A stretch of 24,549 bases of DNA from Parachlorella kessleri (lineage: Eukaryota > Chlorophyta > Trebouxiophyceae > Chlorellales > Chlorellaceae): contig BBXU01000104.1 of assembly GCA_001598975.1 (NCBI GenBank), forward strand, positions 1 to 24,549. Reading direction: 5' to 3'. The position numbers were made by a program, and so were the translations under genes. Shown in pieces: positions 1-10,075 of this stretch (position 1 is the first letter of the stretch; each line of letters starts with the position of its first letter). The notes beneath the pieces were generated by a model. It ran no database searches and was not told the origin of the DNA. It saw nothing but the letters and a program-made list of their open reading frames with translations.

Positions 1-73
<73 letters not shown>

Positions 74-3000
74 CTCACTCACTGGCAATGACCAGCTTAC
101 CCAATGCTCAGCAAAGCTCAACAAGTTTCTGGGATCCTTGCACTCAGCTCTCATTCACAAAGGTCCGGGCCCGGTCTGTCCCCCCATCACGACCGTTCGG
201 AGCCCCGCAGGGCCCCCCCTGTGCAGCACACTCATCTCACCTTTCCAAATTCCTCAATGATGAGCGGCTTGCCCAGCGACTGGGCATCCGACAGGTGCTG
301 CTGGATCCAGCGCTTCACGAAATCCACTGACAGGGGGGCAGTGCAGGCCTGGCACTGCACAGGGTCACAAATGGCACAGCCATATGCCGGGCAGGCATGC
401 CTGGGGGCACATGCACGCCCCTCCGCCTGGTCCGGTCCGGCTGCCAAGTGGGGGTGTGGGTTGATGACCAGGGGCATGCTTGGTGGCCTCACTGTGACAA
501 ATCCTGACTTACTTGGTGCGTACGGCCGGGGCTAGTAACTGGCTATCAGATCTGGTAAAAGACAGGCCTGACGGGAAGGCAAGAGGCACACCGGTTCCCC
601 CAAGTTGATACTAGCCCTCCCCTCCCTTGGCATACCTTCCACAAGTCCGGCCAAATGTGGATGGACGTGAAGTCGATGCTGGAGCTCCTGTGGTCCGCCA
701 AAAAGTCCTGGTCCCACTGTGTCGCCCAGTCCGTCTCGCCATAGCCGGGGTTAGCGGGCACTGACCCGCTGCAGGGCAGTGCCAGGCGGGCAGGCAGGCA
801 GGGATCATGCACATGGCCGTGTGATGCAGGGAACTTGCCAAAGCACTGGATATATGTATGAGCAGGCGGGGAAGCTTTGGCACAGTTGCGAGACCACCGG
901 CACAGTCATGCACGAAGGTCAAGCCAAAGCACGGCTCGGGCGGGAGACACCATGCCACGCGGGTTGCCTGTGGGAATCATGTGGGCATGGATCCAAGGGT
1001 GAGGATGACGACCACCCAGCTGCACCGCAGAGCACCACAGCGGTGCTTCTAATTGAGGAAACATGGGGCATCACTGTTGTACAACCGTGCGTGGGTGAGG
1101 GGAGCTAAGAGCTGCATGACTCACCCAGTGGTTGAGTAGAAGCCCTCCTCCCCCACCGTTACCAGGTGGTTGCTGTCCAGGCTCTTCACGTAGGCTGACA
1201 TCTCACCAGCCCACCCGGCGATGGTGCCTGCATGCAGCATGACATGACGGCTTGCACTGGAGCTATACTGGCATGGTGGGCCGCCTGTGCTTGCAGGGAA
1301 CCGGCAGGCTTGTCAACACGGCGGGCATCATCAGTCTGCCAGGGTAATGTCATTGGTCTTCAAAGCCTACTCGCTTGGTGCAACCAATCGCTACGCAGCA
1401 TATGATTGTGCGTGCGCTCAGCCAAAGTCAACAGCAAGGGCCCCAAACGTATCACGGCTTAGTCAGTGCACTGATGCAGCGAACCCTCATGATCCGGGGA
1501 GCCTGCCCCCTTGAGCAAGCTTACCAGGACCACAGCCACGGCAGACAGGCTCATTGATGAGATCCACCGCCATCACCGTTGGATCCTCGGAATATCTGCA
1601 CCAGGCTCTTGCACCTTCTACGGCCTGGCATACATCTCTGGTTATAAAAAGGAGGTCAGGGCTGCCCTTAACCAGCGCTTCACACCCGGTGGCCACCACA
1701 GTGCTTAACAGCTCCACCTTGGGACAGCGCACAGCTACCCGGCACCGGCACCGCAAAGCTGCACGAATGGTGGCTGCACTGTGATAGCACTGTCCCGCAC
1801 GCAAGGATTATCAAGGCCCGCAGCGTCACCTCCTGCCATTAATAGTGTTGACCCGAGTCAGAATGGTGCGTACGTAGTTCTTGTACAGCTCCTTGGTGGC
1901 GCCGTTGGTGAAGAAGTCGTTGTGGGCCACACCAGTCATGCTGGCAAAGTCATCGACTCCACCCGTGGGCGTCCAGTTGCTGGTGAAGGAGAGGATCACC
2001 TGCATGTGCAGCGTGCGCAGCTGGGAGGGTATCGATGCAGACTTCCAGTTTGTCAGACACTGATGAGTTGTTGGCTGCCAGTGCGGTAGCAAGGCGGTCA
2101 GACACTGATGAGTTGTTGGCTGCCAGTGCGGTAGCAAGGCGGTGTCCAGGTATACAGCGTCGTGCAGTCCACATGGTGTAGAGATAACTGACCATGAGGA
2201 CCGATTTGATACTGAACAAGGGTTCGCAAGCTGCCGCTCTTGCTTGGGTTTTATTAGGTCACAGCCATGCATGTGTAGTAGCCCTCAACTTCATCCAGAG
2301 CACCAGTCACACCAGGCAGTGGGAACTGTCATAAAGCTCGCTAGCCCCCAGCTGGGCTAACCCTTGATATGAGCAGTATCCGAACCGGAGGGGACGACTG
2401 CCAATCCTCACTTGCCTTCAGACCCCGCTTGCGTGCCTCTTCCAGAGCAAAGTCCAGTCCCCGCAGCATGCCCTCATTGTACCGCCCCGGCCCCAGCAGC
2501 ACTGGGTATGCTGAGCTCACTCCATGCGCCCATGTGCGCATTACAGTGAAGCCAGCCTTCACTGCCTCGTCCAGCAGGGCTGTCATGGCCTGTCAACCAG
2601 CGAGAAGGGGCTGTCATGGGGCCGTCATGCTGGGCATGCCTCCAGCAATCACCACCCTGCAATGGTGGCTGGTGGTGCAGAGCCCAGGCCAGCAGACTGT
2701 GGTGCTCGAGCGGTGCACGACGGCTTCTGGTAAGCAAATCTGTTGTTCCCCCTTTTCGATTCTGCCAGCTGACACAGCTGGCACCCGCCACACTGCTGTC
2801 AACCCCTTCTTGTCACGTGCACTTCTATCTAAAATCTGTTGTGCGGGCATCAATCACATACACAGCTCATAACCAGGCTCAGGACACACATTAGCGTCAT
2901 TCCATGCGACCCGCCATGCACTACCTGCGGGCCTGTTTCGCCCGCAGGTAGCTGAGAGCCAGACAGTTTGGGGGCGCCCGCCGCCTTCTCCATCACCTCC

Positions 3001-3530
3001 CACTCATTCCTGCATCACTCGTATGCGTGACTGACTGCCATGCGTGACTATAGTCAGTGCCCAAATTTTAAAGGGGGTTTGATGCATGCTGCTGTGACGC
3101 CTGACACACATGGCACAGCACAAGCACAGCCCAAGGCCCCTGAGCCCAGCGCCCAGAGCGGCCAACCTGTGCATGGGGTAAGACTGCCCAGCAGCGGGGG
3201 TCCACAAAGGAAGACGTGAGGTGCAACTCACCAGCCGGCCACAGGGAAGCGCTTGCAGCCCAGCACAAACTGGCCATCTACTATCTCAACAAAGGTGTCA
3301 GTAAGAGAGGGGTCAGGCCAGCCATTAGGAGGTCCCCCTGTGCCTTGAAGCAGCTGCAGCACGCAGGAAACCACCCCTGAGCAGCCATTGGGAATGCCAA
3401 GAGTCTGTGAGGCTTACGAGCGTGGGGTGGCGTAATGCCAGCCTCAGGCCACGTGGTTCATGGATCTTGCCTGCCTGCCCAAGCAAAAATCGGAGGCCAA
3501 GGCTAGCGTTGTTAGCAGTGGTAGCAGCAT
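1..3530 (-). CDS. Gene A: secreted GH5 endo-beta-1,4-mannanase (mannan endo-1,4-beta-mannosidase), 3' end outside window
   Basis: Likely hydrolyses internal beta-1,4 links of mannans outside the cell. Exons, 5' to 3': 3530-3471, 3353-3232, 3009-2925, 2589-2416, 1999-1830, 1595-1525, 1227-1125, 768-636, 354-241; every junction keeps phase. The start is at 3530 because it opens a signal peptide ([12 protein letters not shown]) and the exon ends in LGRQ, like LGRK in gene B. Residues 21-344 match GH5: MRTW, TSNW, acid/base Glu219 in LINEP, the His motif SIHIW and nucleophile Glu341 in IEEFG. The upstream neighbour, gene B, is a tandem paralogue; the two last exons compared are both 38 codons long. 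The sequence below base 241 is intron (a splice donor at 235-240, then an AC repeat), so the end of the GH5 fold and any EGF/PAN tail are not in the window. Oddities: two GC-AG introns, and AVDLINEP where a Trp is usual. The GH5 call is firm; mannan as substrate is inferred from the family. Confidence 0.88.
3..70. repeat. AC dinucleotide microsatellite, 34 units
   Basis: Uninterrupted (AC)34 at the left edge of the window, followed by a short TC-rich stretch. It lies in the intron of gene A that follows the exon at 241-354, reading as (GT)n on the transcribed strand. It may continue beyond base 1. Confidence 0.97.
2000..2415 (-). other. GC-AG intron in gene A
   Basis: The exon ends CTGAAG and the intron begins GCAAGT (2415-2410 on the minus strand), a canonical GC donor. 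It ends ATGCAG at 2000-2002. A GT alternative does not restore the frame from GLK to VILSFTSNW. The equivalent intron of gene B begins GTGCGG. It contains the 45-bp tandem duplication. Confidence 0.8.
2052..2141. repeat. Perfect 45-bp tandem duplication
   Basis: Two identical 45-bp units, 2052-2096 and 2097-2141, each beginning GTCAGACACTGATGAGTTGT. They lie inside the gene A intron 2000-2415. Perfect identity indicates a recent duplication. The repeat is outside the coding exons. Confidence 0.97.
3354..3470 (-). other. Probable GC-AG intron after the gene A signal-peptide exon
   Basis: The signal-peptide exon ends GGCAGGCAG and the intron starts GCAAGA. The acceptor is CTGCAG at 3354-3356. 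The join gives LGRQ followed by LLQGTGG, parallel to LGRK followed by LAAAPP in gene B. Exon 1 has no other homologue to check against, so this is less sure than the other three GC introns. Confidence 0.6.
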
Positions 3531-4277
3531 GCTGCTAGGCGACCTGATGCACCCGGCTTCCTGGCGGCCAGACACGGCCGTGGTGCTGACCCAGACAGGC
3601 ACGAGCGTCCCACCCTAACAGAGCACGTGAGATTTTGGCAGCTTATTTGCTGAGGGTGTGCATCAGGAAGGGTTTGTGAAACGAAGGCTGGCCCAACAAG
3701 TGTTAGGGCCAGCAGCTCTGGTCACTTTCTGTCTGACTGCTTGCCATGCTGGCACATCCAACAGTCATGCATGGAAATCCTTGAGCGTGACCCATTGGCC
3801 TTGGCGCGAAGCAGCATTGAGCGAGCTGGACATCATGATGGGCTTGTATTGGTGTCCTGCTGTCCTCTTGAGCCAGAGCAGCTTACAGAGAGTAAAACTG
3901 GCATATCACACCCCCTGGGAAGCAGTGTCATTGGCAGCGCTGTCCATTGACTACCGCAAGTCTCCACAGTTTGACACCACTGTGGTGGAAATCTCCTACC
4001 AACTGGCTTTACTAATCAAGGCATGCATTGCGGACTTGAGAAGATGAGCACTTAATAAGGCGAGAGCACGGTCAGAAGCAATTTGTCAATACACGAACCC
4101 TGGCATCTCATCAGCAGAGGGAAAATCGACAACTCTACATACAGGCTGGAGAGAATACACATATATTTAAGGGTGCGCCTTGCCAGGGGTCGCTACCAAG
4201 GGTAGTCAGGGACAAGCAGCCCCTACTCTCGAAGATGACAACGCCCTCCTCAGCAGACTCTTGGGGGCGAACATGGC
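3531..4277. other. Intergenic stretch between the two mannanase genes
   Basis: This must hold the 3' untranslated region and poly(A) site of gene B and the promoter of gene A. A minus-strand TGTAA, the usual green-algal poly(A) signal, is at 3883-3887, about 390 bp after the gene B stop. AT-rich ATATATTTAA occurs near 4160. A plus-strand open frame at 3658-4047 resembles nothing I know. Confidence 0.5.
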
Positions 4278-7200
4278 TTAGAGCAGCAGCTTCTTGAGGC
4301 CGTTGCTGGCCTTCACAGGCGGGTCAGCAGGGTCCACCAGCTGCACAACCGGCCCCGAGGCCTCGGCAGCACCAGAGCGCACAGCGGTGTTGTTGGCTGC
4401 CGCCGCAGCTGTGGGCTCGGTGGCAGGGTTCCAGCGGGTCATCTGCAGCAGGCCGGCAAGGCTGGTGTGAGGCGGCCAGCATTGCTAAATTGGACGTAGT
4501 ATCCAGTCGATCTATCTAGTCAAGATATCCTGCCATGCAGCATGGCAATAAGTATGAGACAGCCGGGGTCACACACATCATGCAAGCTCCTGTCCAAGCT
4601 CTGCTACTGATACTGGACAGGAGCCCCACCGAGGGCAACTGGGAGGCTACAGAGATATCAAGTCACCCACCGCGCCCTGCAGCTTGGCCTCAAACTGCTT
4701 GAAGGGCACCAGGTTGGCGGGGTCGGGCTTCCCATCGACACCCGGGGCTGGCTGGTACACATACGTGGCTGCATGGCAGAAGCAGCGGGCAGTTGCAACA
4801 TAGAGGGCTCCTTGGCATTGTCCATGTGGCCAGAGCATGAGTACCAGCGGCTGCTCTTCTGTCGCCCCAGCTTCCGTGCAGGATGCGCTTGATGGATAGA
4901 GGGGAGCCCGGGGCTGTGCACAGGTATACGTAGACCTTCAAACTCACCACAAGCCGCCTCGTAGTCCATGTCCAGCCGGTAGAACGACCTCCAGACACCG
5001 CAGTCGGACTCAAAGGTGCCGCCTGCAGTGCAACAATGATATGCAATACACCTCACATCAGGCATGCAATACTCAGAGCAAGATGCCGCTCACGGCAAAG
5101 CTCCTTAGGATCAGTTGCCTGTTTCGTGAGGGTTGGGACACATGAAGCCCACCCATGTAAGATTCGAGATATTCCATGCCAGCACATGGCTGCCACGCCT
5201 GAAAAAACTGCGGCAAAAACTAGGGGCAGCGCTGCCAACTCCAGGTGAGTGGCATATCAAGGGTTTGGCCTTGCTGACTCACCGCGGTCATTGGTGTAGG
5301 TGCAGGTGACGTTCTCGGCGCCACAGAAGTTGGCTGTGGGGCACTGTCCCCTCTGCAAGGGCCAGATGGGACGGCAACGCAATCAGACTAATTGTGTCGC
5401 ACGTTACCACAAAGTCCCAGCCGTTGTGATGGCTGGTACCTTGCCTCCGACCAAACGCATGGCTGAAGCAAAGCCTGCAGCCGAAGGCTGCGCAGGTGGT
5501 TTGATTTTAACACGCTATATATTCTTTGCTGCCTGCTTGGCTGGCTTGTGTGTGTACGAAGCTCACCTTCAAGAAGCACTGGTTCAGGACTTCGTTGATT
5601 ACAAAAGACTCGCAGTCTTGCTGCATCTGGCAGGCCGCCATGCACTGCAGGAGGGTCACATTGCTGCGGGATCCCAGCTTGCCTGCAGCAATGGCAATGG
5701 TTGTTTTGACATGGAAATCGAGGCGTTAAGACAGCACATAAAAAATGGCAGACTTTCCCCATGCAGGTCACAGTGTGAGGCAGGCAGCCCAGCAGAGAGA
5801 CTGGCATGGCTTGACCCTATAGATGTCCATCCATTGATCCAAAGCAACAACAGCCAGCTCGAGGTTCGCACTGCCGCTGCATCTTCTAACGCACCTCCGC
5901 CAGAGGTGTTGAAAAATGCATAAGAGCCAATAGGGTCATAAAGGTATCCTGCACAGAGGCACAGCCTGTAAATTTAGGGGGTTGCACATGAAGCCCAGTG
6001 GCATTTATTAAGGAATGCGAATGACACGAAAAATCTTGGTTCCTGCTGGCATGCTAGGAACCCTGCACTCTCTTGTCAGGCCGGCCCTGCAGCCTCACCA
6101 GGACCGTTCACGGGCCAGTCCACATCATCGCCAGCATCGCAAGCCAGACCGTCCGGCTGGGACCAGAACACGCTCTTCAGCTCATCGATAGCTTTCTGGT
6201 TGGCATTGCAGCTGGATCCATCGCCCTCATAGCCCCTGCAGACAATAGGAAGCAGAAGTCTGGAGCACTTCATCAGAGGTCGGCTTGCTTCATTTGCATT
6301 TCCAAGTCCAGCAGCTGCGACCGCAAAGTACACAAAGTCTCAAGCTGGGGACAGAGTGTGTGCGCCTAAGCAGTCAAGAGCAGTCAAAGTAAGGCTGGCT
6401 CACCAGTTGCAGACACAGCTGTAGCCACCATCGGTGTTGACACAGGCCGCATTCTTGTCGCAGTCGGCGGTGCCGCGAACGCACTCGTTGATATCAACGT
6501 CACACTTGGGGCCCTCAAACCTGCATCAGAGGCATCAAGGAAGGGTAAAGCATCGTCCAAGTAATCATGCAACCCATGGCTTCCTCCATATGATTCAGCA
6601 CCGTCTCCGCAGTGCAGGGTGCCTTGGCAGCCTATGGCACCCACATCCCGCCCTCCAGGATTCTGCCATACATGGGCTTGGTGCTAGCAGACCTCTCACC
6701 CAGTGCCAGGTTGGTTGCTCTTGAAGGTGCCGGAGCAGTCGGGTGCAGCGGCCACCGGAGCAGCCTTGTGCGCCACAGGGGAGCAGCCAGGCTCCGGGGT
6801 GGACAGCTTCTTGGCCAGAGCAGCGTTGTCACGCACGTAGTTGAAGACCTCGTCGCCAGTGTACACGCCTGCAGGCCAGCATACTTGAAAACGTCTAATC
6901 ATCCCTTGTAGATCCCAAACTGTATATCCTGAATAGTTTATGAAGTAGTTGAGGGTCACTGTTGAGGGTCACTATTGTCAACTGCTTGACTGGCAGAGGC
7001 AATGGTATCAAGTGTTAAGCTGCATAGCAGCAACACACTCACCGTATAGTCCACGCTGGCCACCCTCAGTGGCAGGAGCCTCCTGGCCGTCCAGGTACCA
7101 CTGCCAGAACATTGCGCCCTGCACAGTGGCGGCCATGGGGCACGTGCTTCAAATGGGGCGCATGCTGGCAGACTGGCTAGGCGTGCATGGCTGGAATAGA

Positions 7201-10075
7201 TACAAACCAGGCCATACCGGCAAACCTGCCTCAAGCCTACTCCCTGCTGCCGCTATCCTTCCTTGAGGGTTGGCGCGACAAGCTCCTCAATGCAGTGTAC
7301 TAACCTTCAGTGCTGTGTTGTTGGCCTCCAGCTGGTTGATGCGGTCGTACGCAAACTTGAAGAAGCGGTTGCGGTCCTCCTCAGTGGCGTTAGCACTCAC
7401 GTTCACCCACTGCACGGCAAGACACCAACATCCGTCACAATTCCACGCTCACCAGCGCAAACCTTGACCGCTGCTAAGCACCAAGGCCACCAGACACGGC
7501 GCAGTGGTCGCAGCAGTCTGCCTCTGTGAGACTTCATGAGTTCCGGCAGCAGTTTAACATCTCAGAAGACCTCAGGGAAGCAGGGACCCTGAGGGTAAGG
7601 GAGACTTCTGCTGGTGCACAAACTTGCCTTGCCAAACTCCTCAAAGACGACGGGCTTCTTGAGGATGTTTCCTGCGTCCTCCACATGCCGAGTGATCCAG
7701 GTATCCAGGAACTCCTCGCTCACCTCCTGCCAGTTGTCTACCTGCACACGCAGAGTGGGCGGCACACACCCATGAGACCAGCAGTACCCATCAGGCTCTC
7801 TGCTTGCTGCGTGGATTGCTGGCCATAAGACCTCATATGGGGTCAAAATAAATACTTGGCAGCGACGCTACAAGTTGCAATGAGAGCAACCCCAGCGACT
7901 GTGGCCTCTTTCTGCAAAGGCAAGGTGCATATGATTGCAGGATCGAGTACAAGTCTGGATTAAACATGAACGGCTCCAAAACGTTTCCCAGCATGCAGCT
8001 GCTTACCCAGCCGTGGAAGGTAGCAAAGTCTATGTCAGGGGAAGAGTGGTCAGCAAGGAAGTTCTGGCCCTCTTCAGCAGCCCACTCGCTCCACTTCACT
8101 CCAGGGTTGGCGGGCGCCTTGCAGCAGCCGTAGAAGCCATCCTCGCCCACAGTGACCAAGTGGTTGGGGTCTTGCTGCTTGACGAAGGCTGCACCAAATC
8201 ACCAAAGAAACTTTTGAGGTACGTAGAAGCAACTAATGACAGTGCTTTCCGGGCTTCACAGTGCTTACAAACATTGCCTGCTCCCTTTAAGCTTCCAGCC
8301 CCCTGTCAAGCCTTCACGATCCATACACAACTTTGCGCACTTGTGCAGCCCTGTCACTTCTCACCTGCCATCTCAGACACCCAGTTTGCGATGGTCCCTG
8401 CATGCAGAATATAGAGCCATGAGCTCCGCATTGTTGCTGTGCTTAAGGAGTGGCGTGCCATCTACGACGACAGGATGATTAGCGCTGCATACAGTCTCCT
8501 GACAAGCCAGGCAGCCAGGTGACTTCCCCAAGTGGGTGCCGTTATGATGCCATATGGCGATGATGGCGCGAAGTCAGCTGCTTCTTGCCCCAGGATACAC
8601 AGCTCTGCCCTCTTCTGTCTGCTCTGTTCTTCAGTGCTTCCAACATATAGCGCGCAGCACTCACCGTTGGGGCAGCCAGAGCACCGCAGCTCATTCCCAA
8701 GGTTCCAGCCCAGCACCGTGGGGTCATCCCGGTAGGTGCGGCCGCTGATGGTGTTGACGCGGTTGATCACAGTCTTGACGAAATTCTTGTACATCGTCTT
8801 GATTTGGTCCTGGGTGTAAAAGTCCAGCGGCTTGGAGGCGCCAGCCCACTTCAGGTACTCTGGGATGCCGCCAGTTGGAGTCCAGTTGGAGGTGAAAGCC
8901 AGGATGAGCTGCAGCATTCAGGCACCCAACTGTTGAGGATGGGTGGATTGTGCTGGCTGTGTGACAAAGCCTGTGAACAAGTTTAAATCAGCCAAAACAT
9001 GGGTTGTCCCCAGAGCATAGGTAACCAAAGCCCCTATTGTGTGAGGCAAGGGCAAGGAGGAGGGTTTGGCCCCTTGCACATGAGTGTGGTGCAACAACAC
9101 TGCAGCAGAGTCCCACATATGCACGATGCCTACACTCTCCAAGAAGTGCTTTGCTTGCCACAACGGCGACAAGGTACCACCACTGTAAAAGCCGTCTAGC
9201 ATGCAGCCGTCTAGCTGCAGCAAACCGCACCTTCAGCCCTCGCTTCTGTGCCTCAGCCAGCACGTAGTCCAGGCCGCGGAACACAGCCTCATTGTACTGG
9301 CCAGGTTCCGTCTGGAGGGCATACTGCGGGTTGACTGGGTGCACCCAGGTGCGCATGGTGTTGAGCCCGTTCTTCACGCCCAGGTCCATCAGAGTGCGCA
9401 CCAGCTGAATGAAGGGGGCGGCAGGGCAGGAATATGTATAAAGCAAGCAAGCCAAGGTAATGCTTACATGGCGGACGAGCAAAATTCAGCATATCGCAAG
9501 CCGGTTGGGGCGCTCGCGACTGCTGGCTGGGGTTGTCAAAGCTGGGCAAGCTGGGTAAGTAGCACACAGCCCGATTGATAATACTCTAACCTCAGCATCT
9601 ACTGCCTCACTTGTTTGCTGTCGACAGCGGTGGCCTCAGAAAGCGTGACAAGCAAGCCCTAAAGTTCTATCTGGGGCACAGCTGCATCAGTGCTGGCAGC
9701 GCACCTCTGGGCCGGTCATTCCATTTGGAATGCTAGCGCCACTTAGGGTGGGGGCACCAGCTGCAGCCTCCACGACCTCCCACTGGTTCCAGCCAGCTAT
9801 GTAGAATTTGTCACAGCCCTGGACGAAGTCCAGTCCGTCCACGTCCACAAAATACTCCGGACTGCCGCCGTTAGGTGGCGCAGCAGCAAGCTGCAGACCA
9901 CAAGCAAGCAGTTTATGTGGCACAGTGCAGTTGCAGGCACAGGAGCTGCCTTATCCATAATGGCATTCCTTCAGCAGCCAAGCCTTCCAGGTGCCATACT
10001 GCCTACCTTCCTACCCAGCGTTAGGCTGGTACAGCAGGCCAGTGAGAGCAAGAGCAGCGCTCCTGTTCTCCCCAT
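4278..10075 (-). CDS. Gene B: secreted GH5 endo-beta-mannanase with EGF-like and PAN/Apple-like modules, complete, 709 aa
   Basis: Exons, 5' to 3': 10075-10007, 9890-9705, 9404-9231, 8908-8665, 8397-8365, 8188-8007, 7741-7628, 7409-7305, 7118-7043, 6868-6700, 6520-6404, 6235-6099, 5682-5567, 5352-5283, 5022-4948, 4768-4671, 4442-4278. The sum is 2130 nt and phase closes throughout. Residues 1-21 are a signal peptide (MGRTGALLLLSLACC). Residues 24-418 are the GH5 domain: MRTWVHP, TSNW, acid/base Glu216 in LGNEL, DFATFHGW, nucleophile Glu331 in FEEFG, FWQWY near 374. Residues 420-456 hold a few Cys, perhaps a partial EGF. Residues 460-499 are a cbEGF (DVDINEC, CVNTDGGYSCVC). Residues 537-591 have PAN-like Cys spacing (CMAAC, DCESF, QCFLK). 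The tail is Ala/Pro rich and ends KKLLL. Role, inferred: extracellular mannan cleavage with adhesive modules. The NEL replacing NEP is unusual. The 3' half is assigned by phase and cysteine pattern, so slightly less certain than the GH5 part. Confidence 0.9.
7410..7627 (-). other. GC-AG intron in gene B
   Basis: After FEEFGK the minus strand reads AAG then GCAAGT (7627-7622). The acceptor is GTGCAG at 7410-7412, in phase 0, and joins to WVNVSANATEE. Gene A has a GT donor (GTGAGA) after the same codon. Confidence 0.8.

Noticed and set aside
241..348. Alternative acceptor for gene A exon 9 at 349-351
   Set aside because: Both acceptors keep the frame; the one giving 241-354 makes the exon exactly 38 codons like its gene B counterpart, so it was preferred.
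3658..4047. Plus-strand open frame of 129 codons between the mannanase genes
   Set aside because: No familiar motif or splice partners, and it lies where gene B's 3' region and gene A's promoter must be; kept only as a note.
5300..5923. Plus-strand open frame of 207 codons
   Set aside because: Covers exons and introns of gene B in antisense; the minus strand gives a coherent cysteine-rich chain across splice sites.
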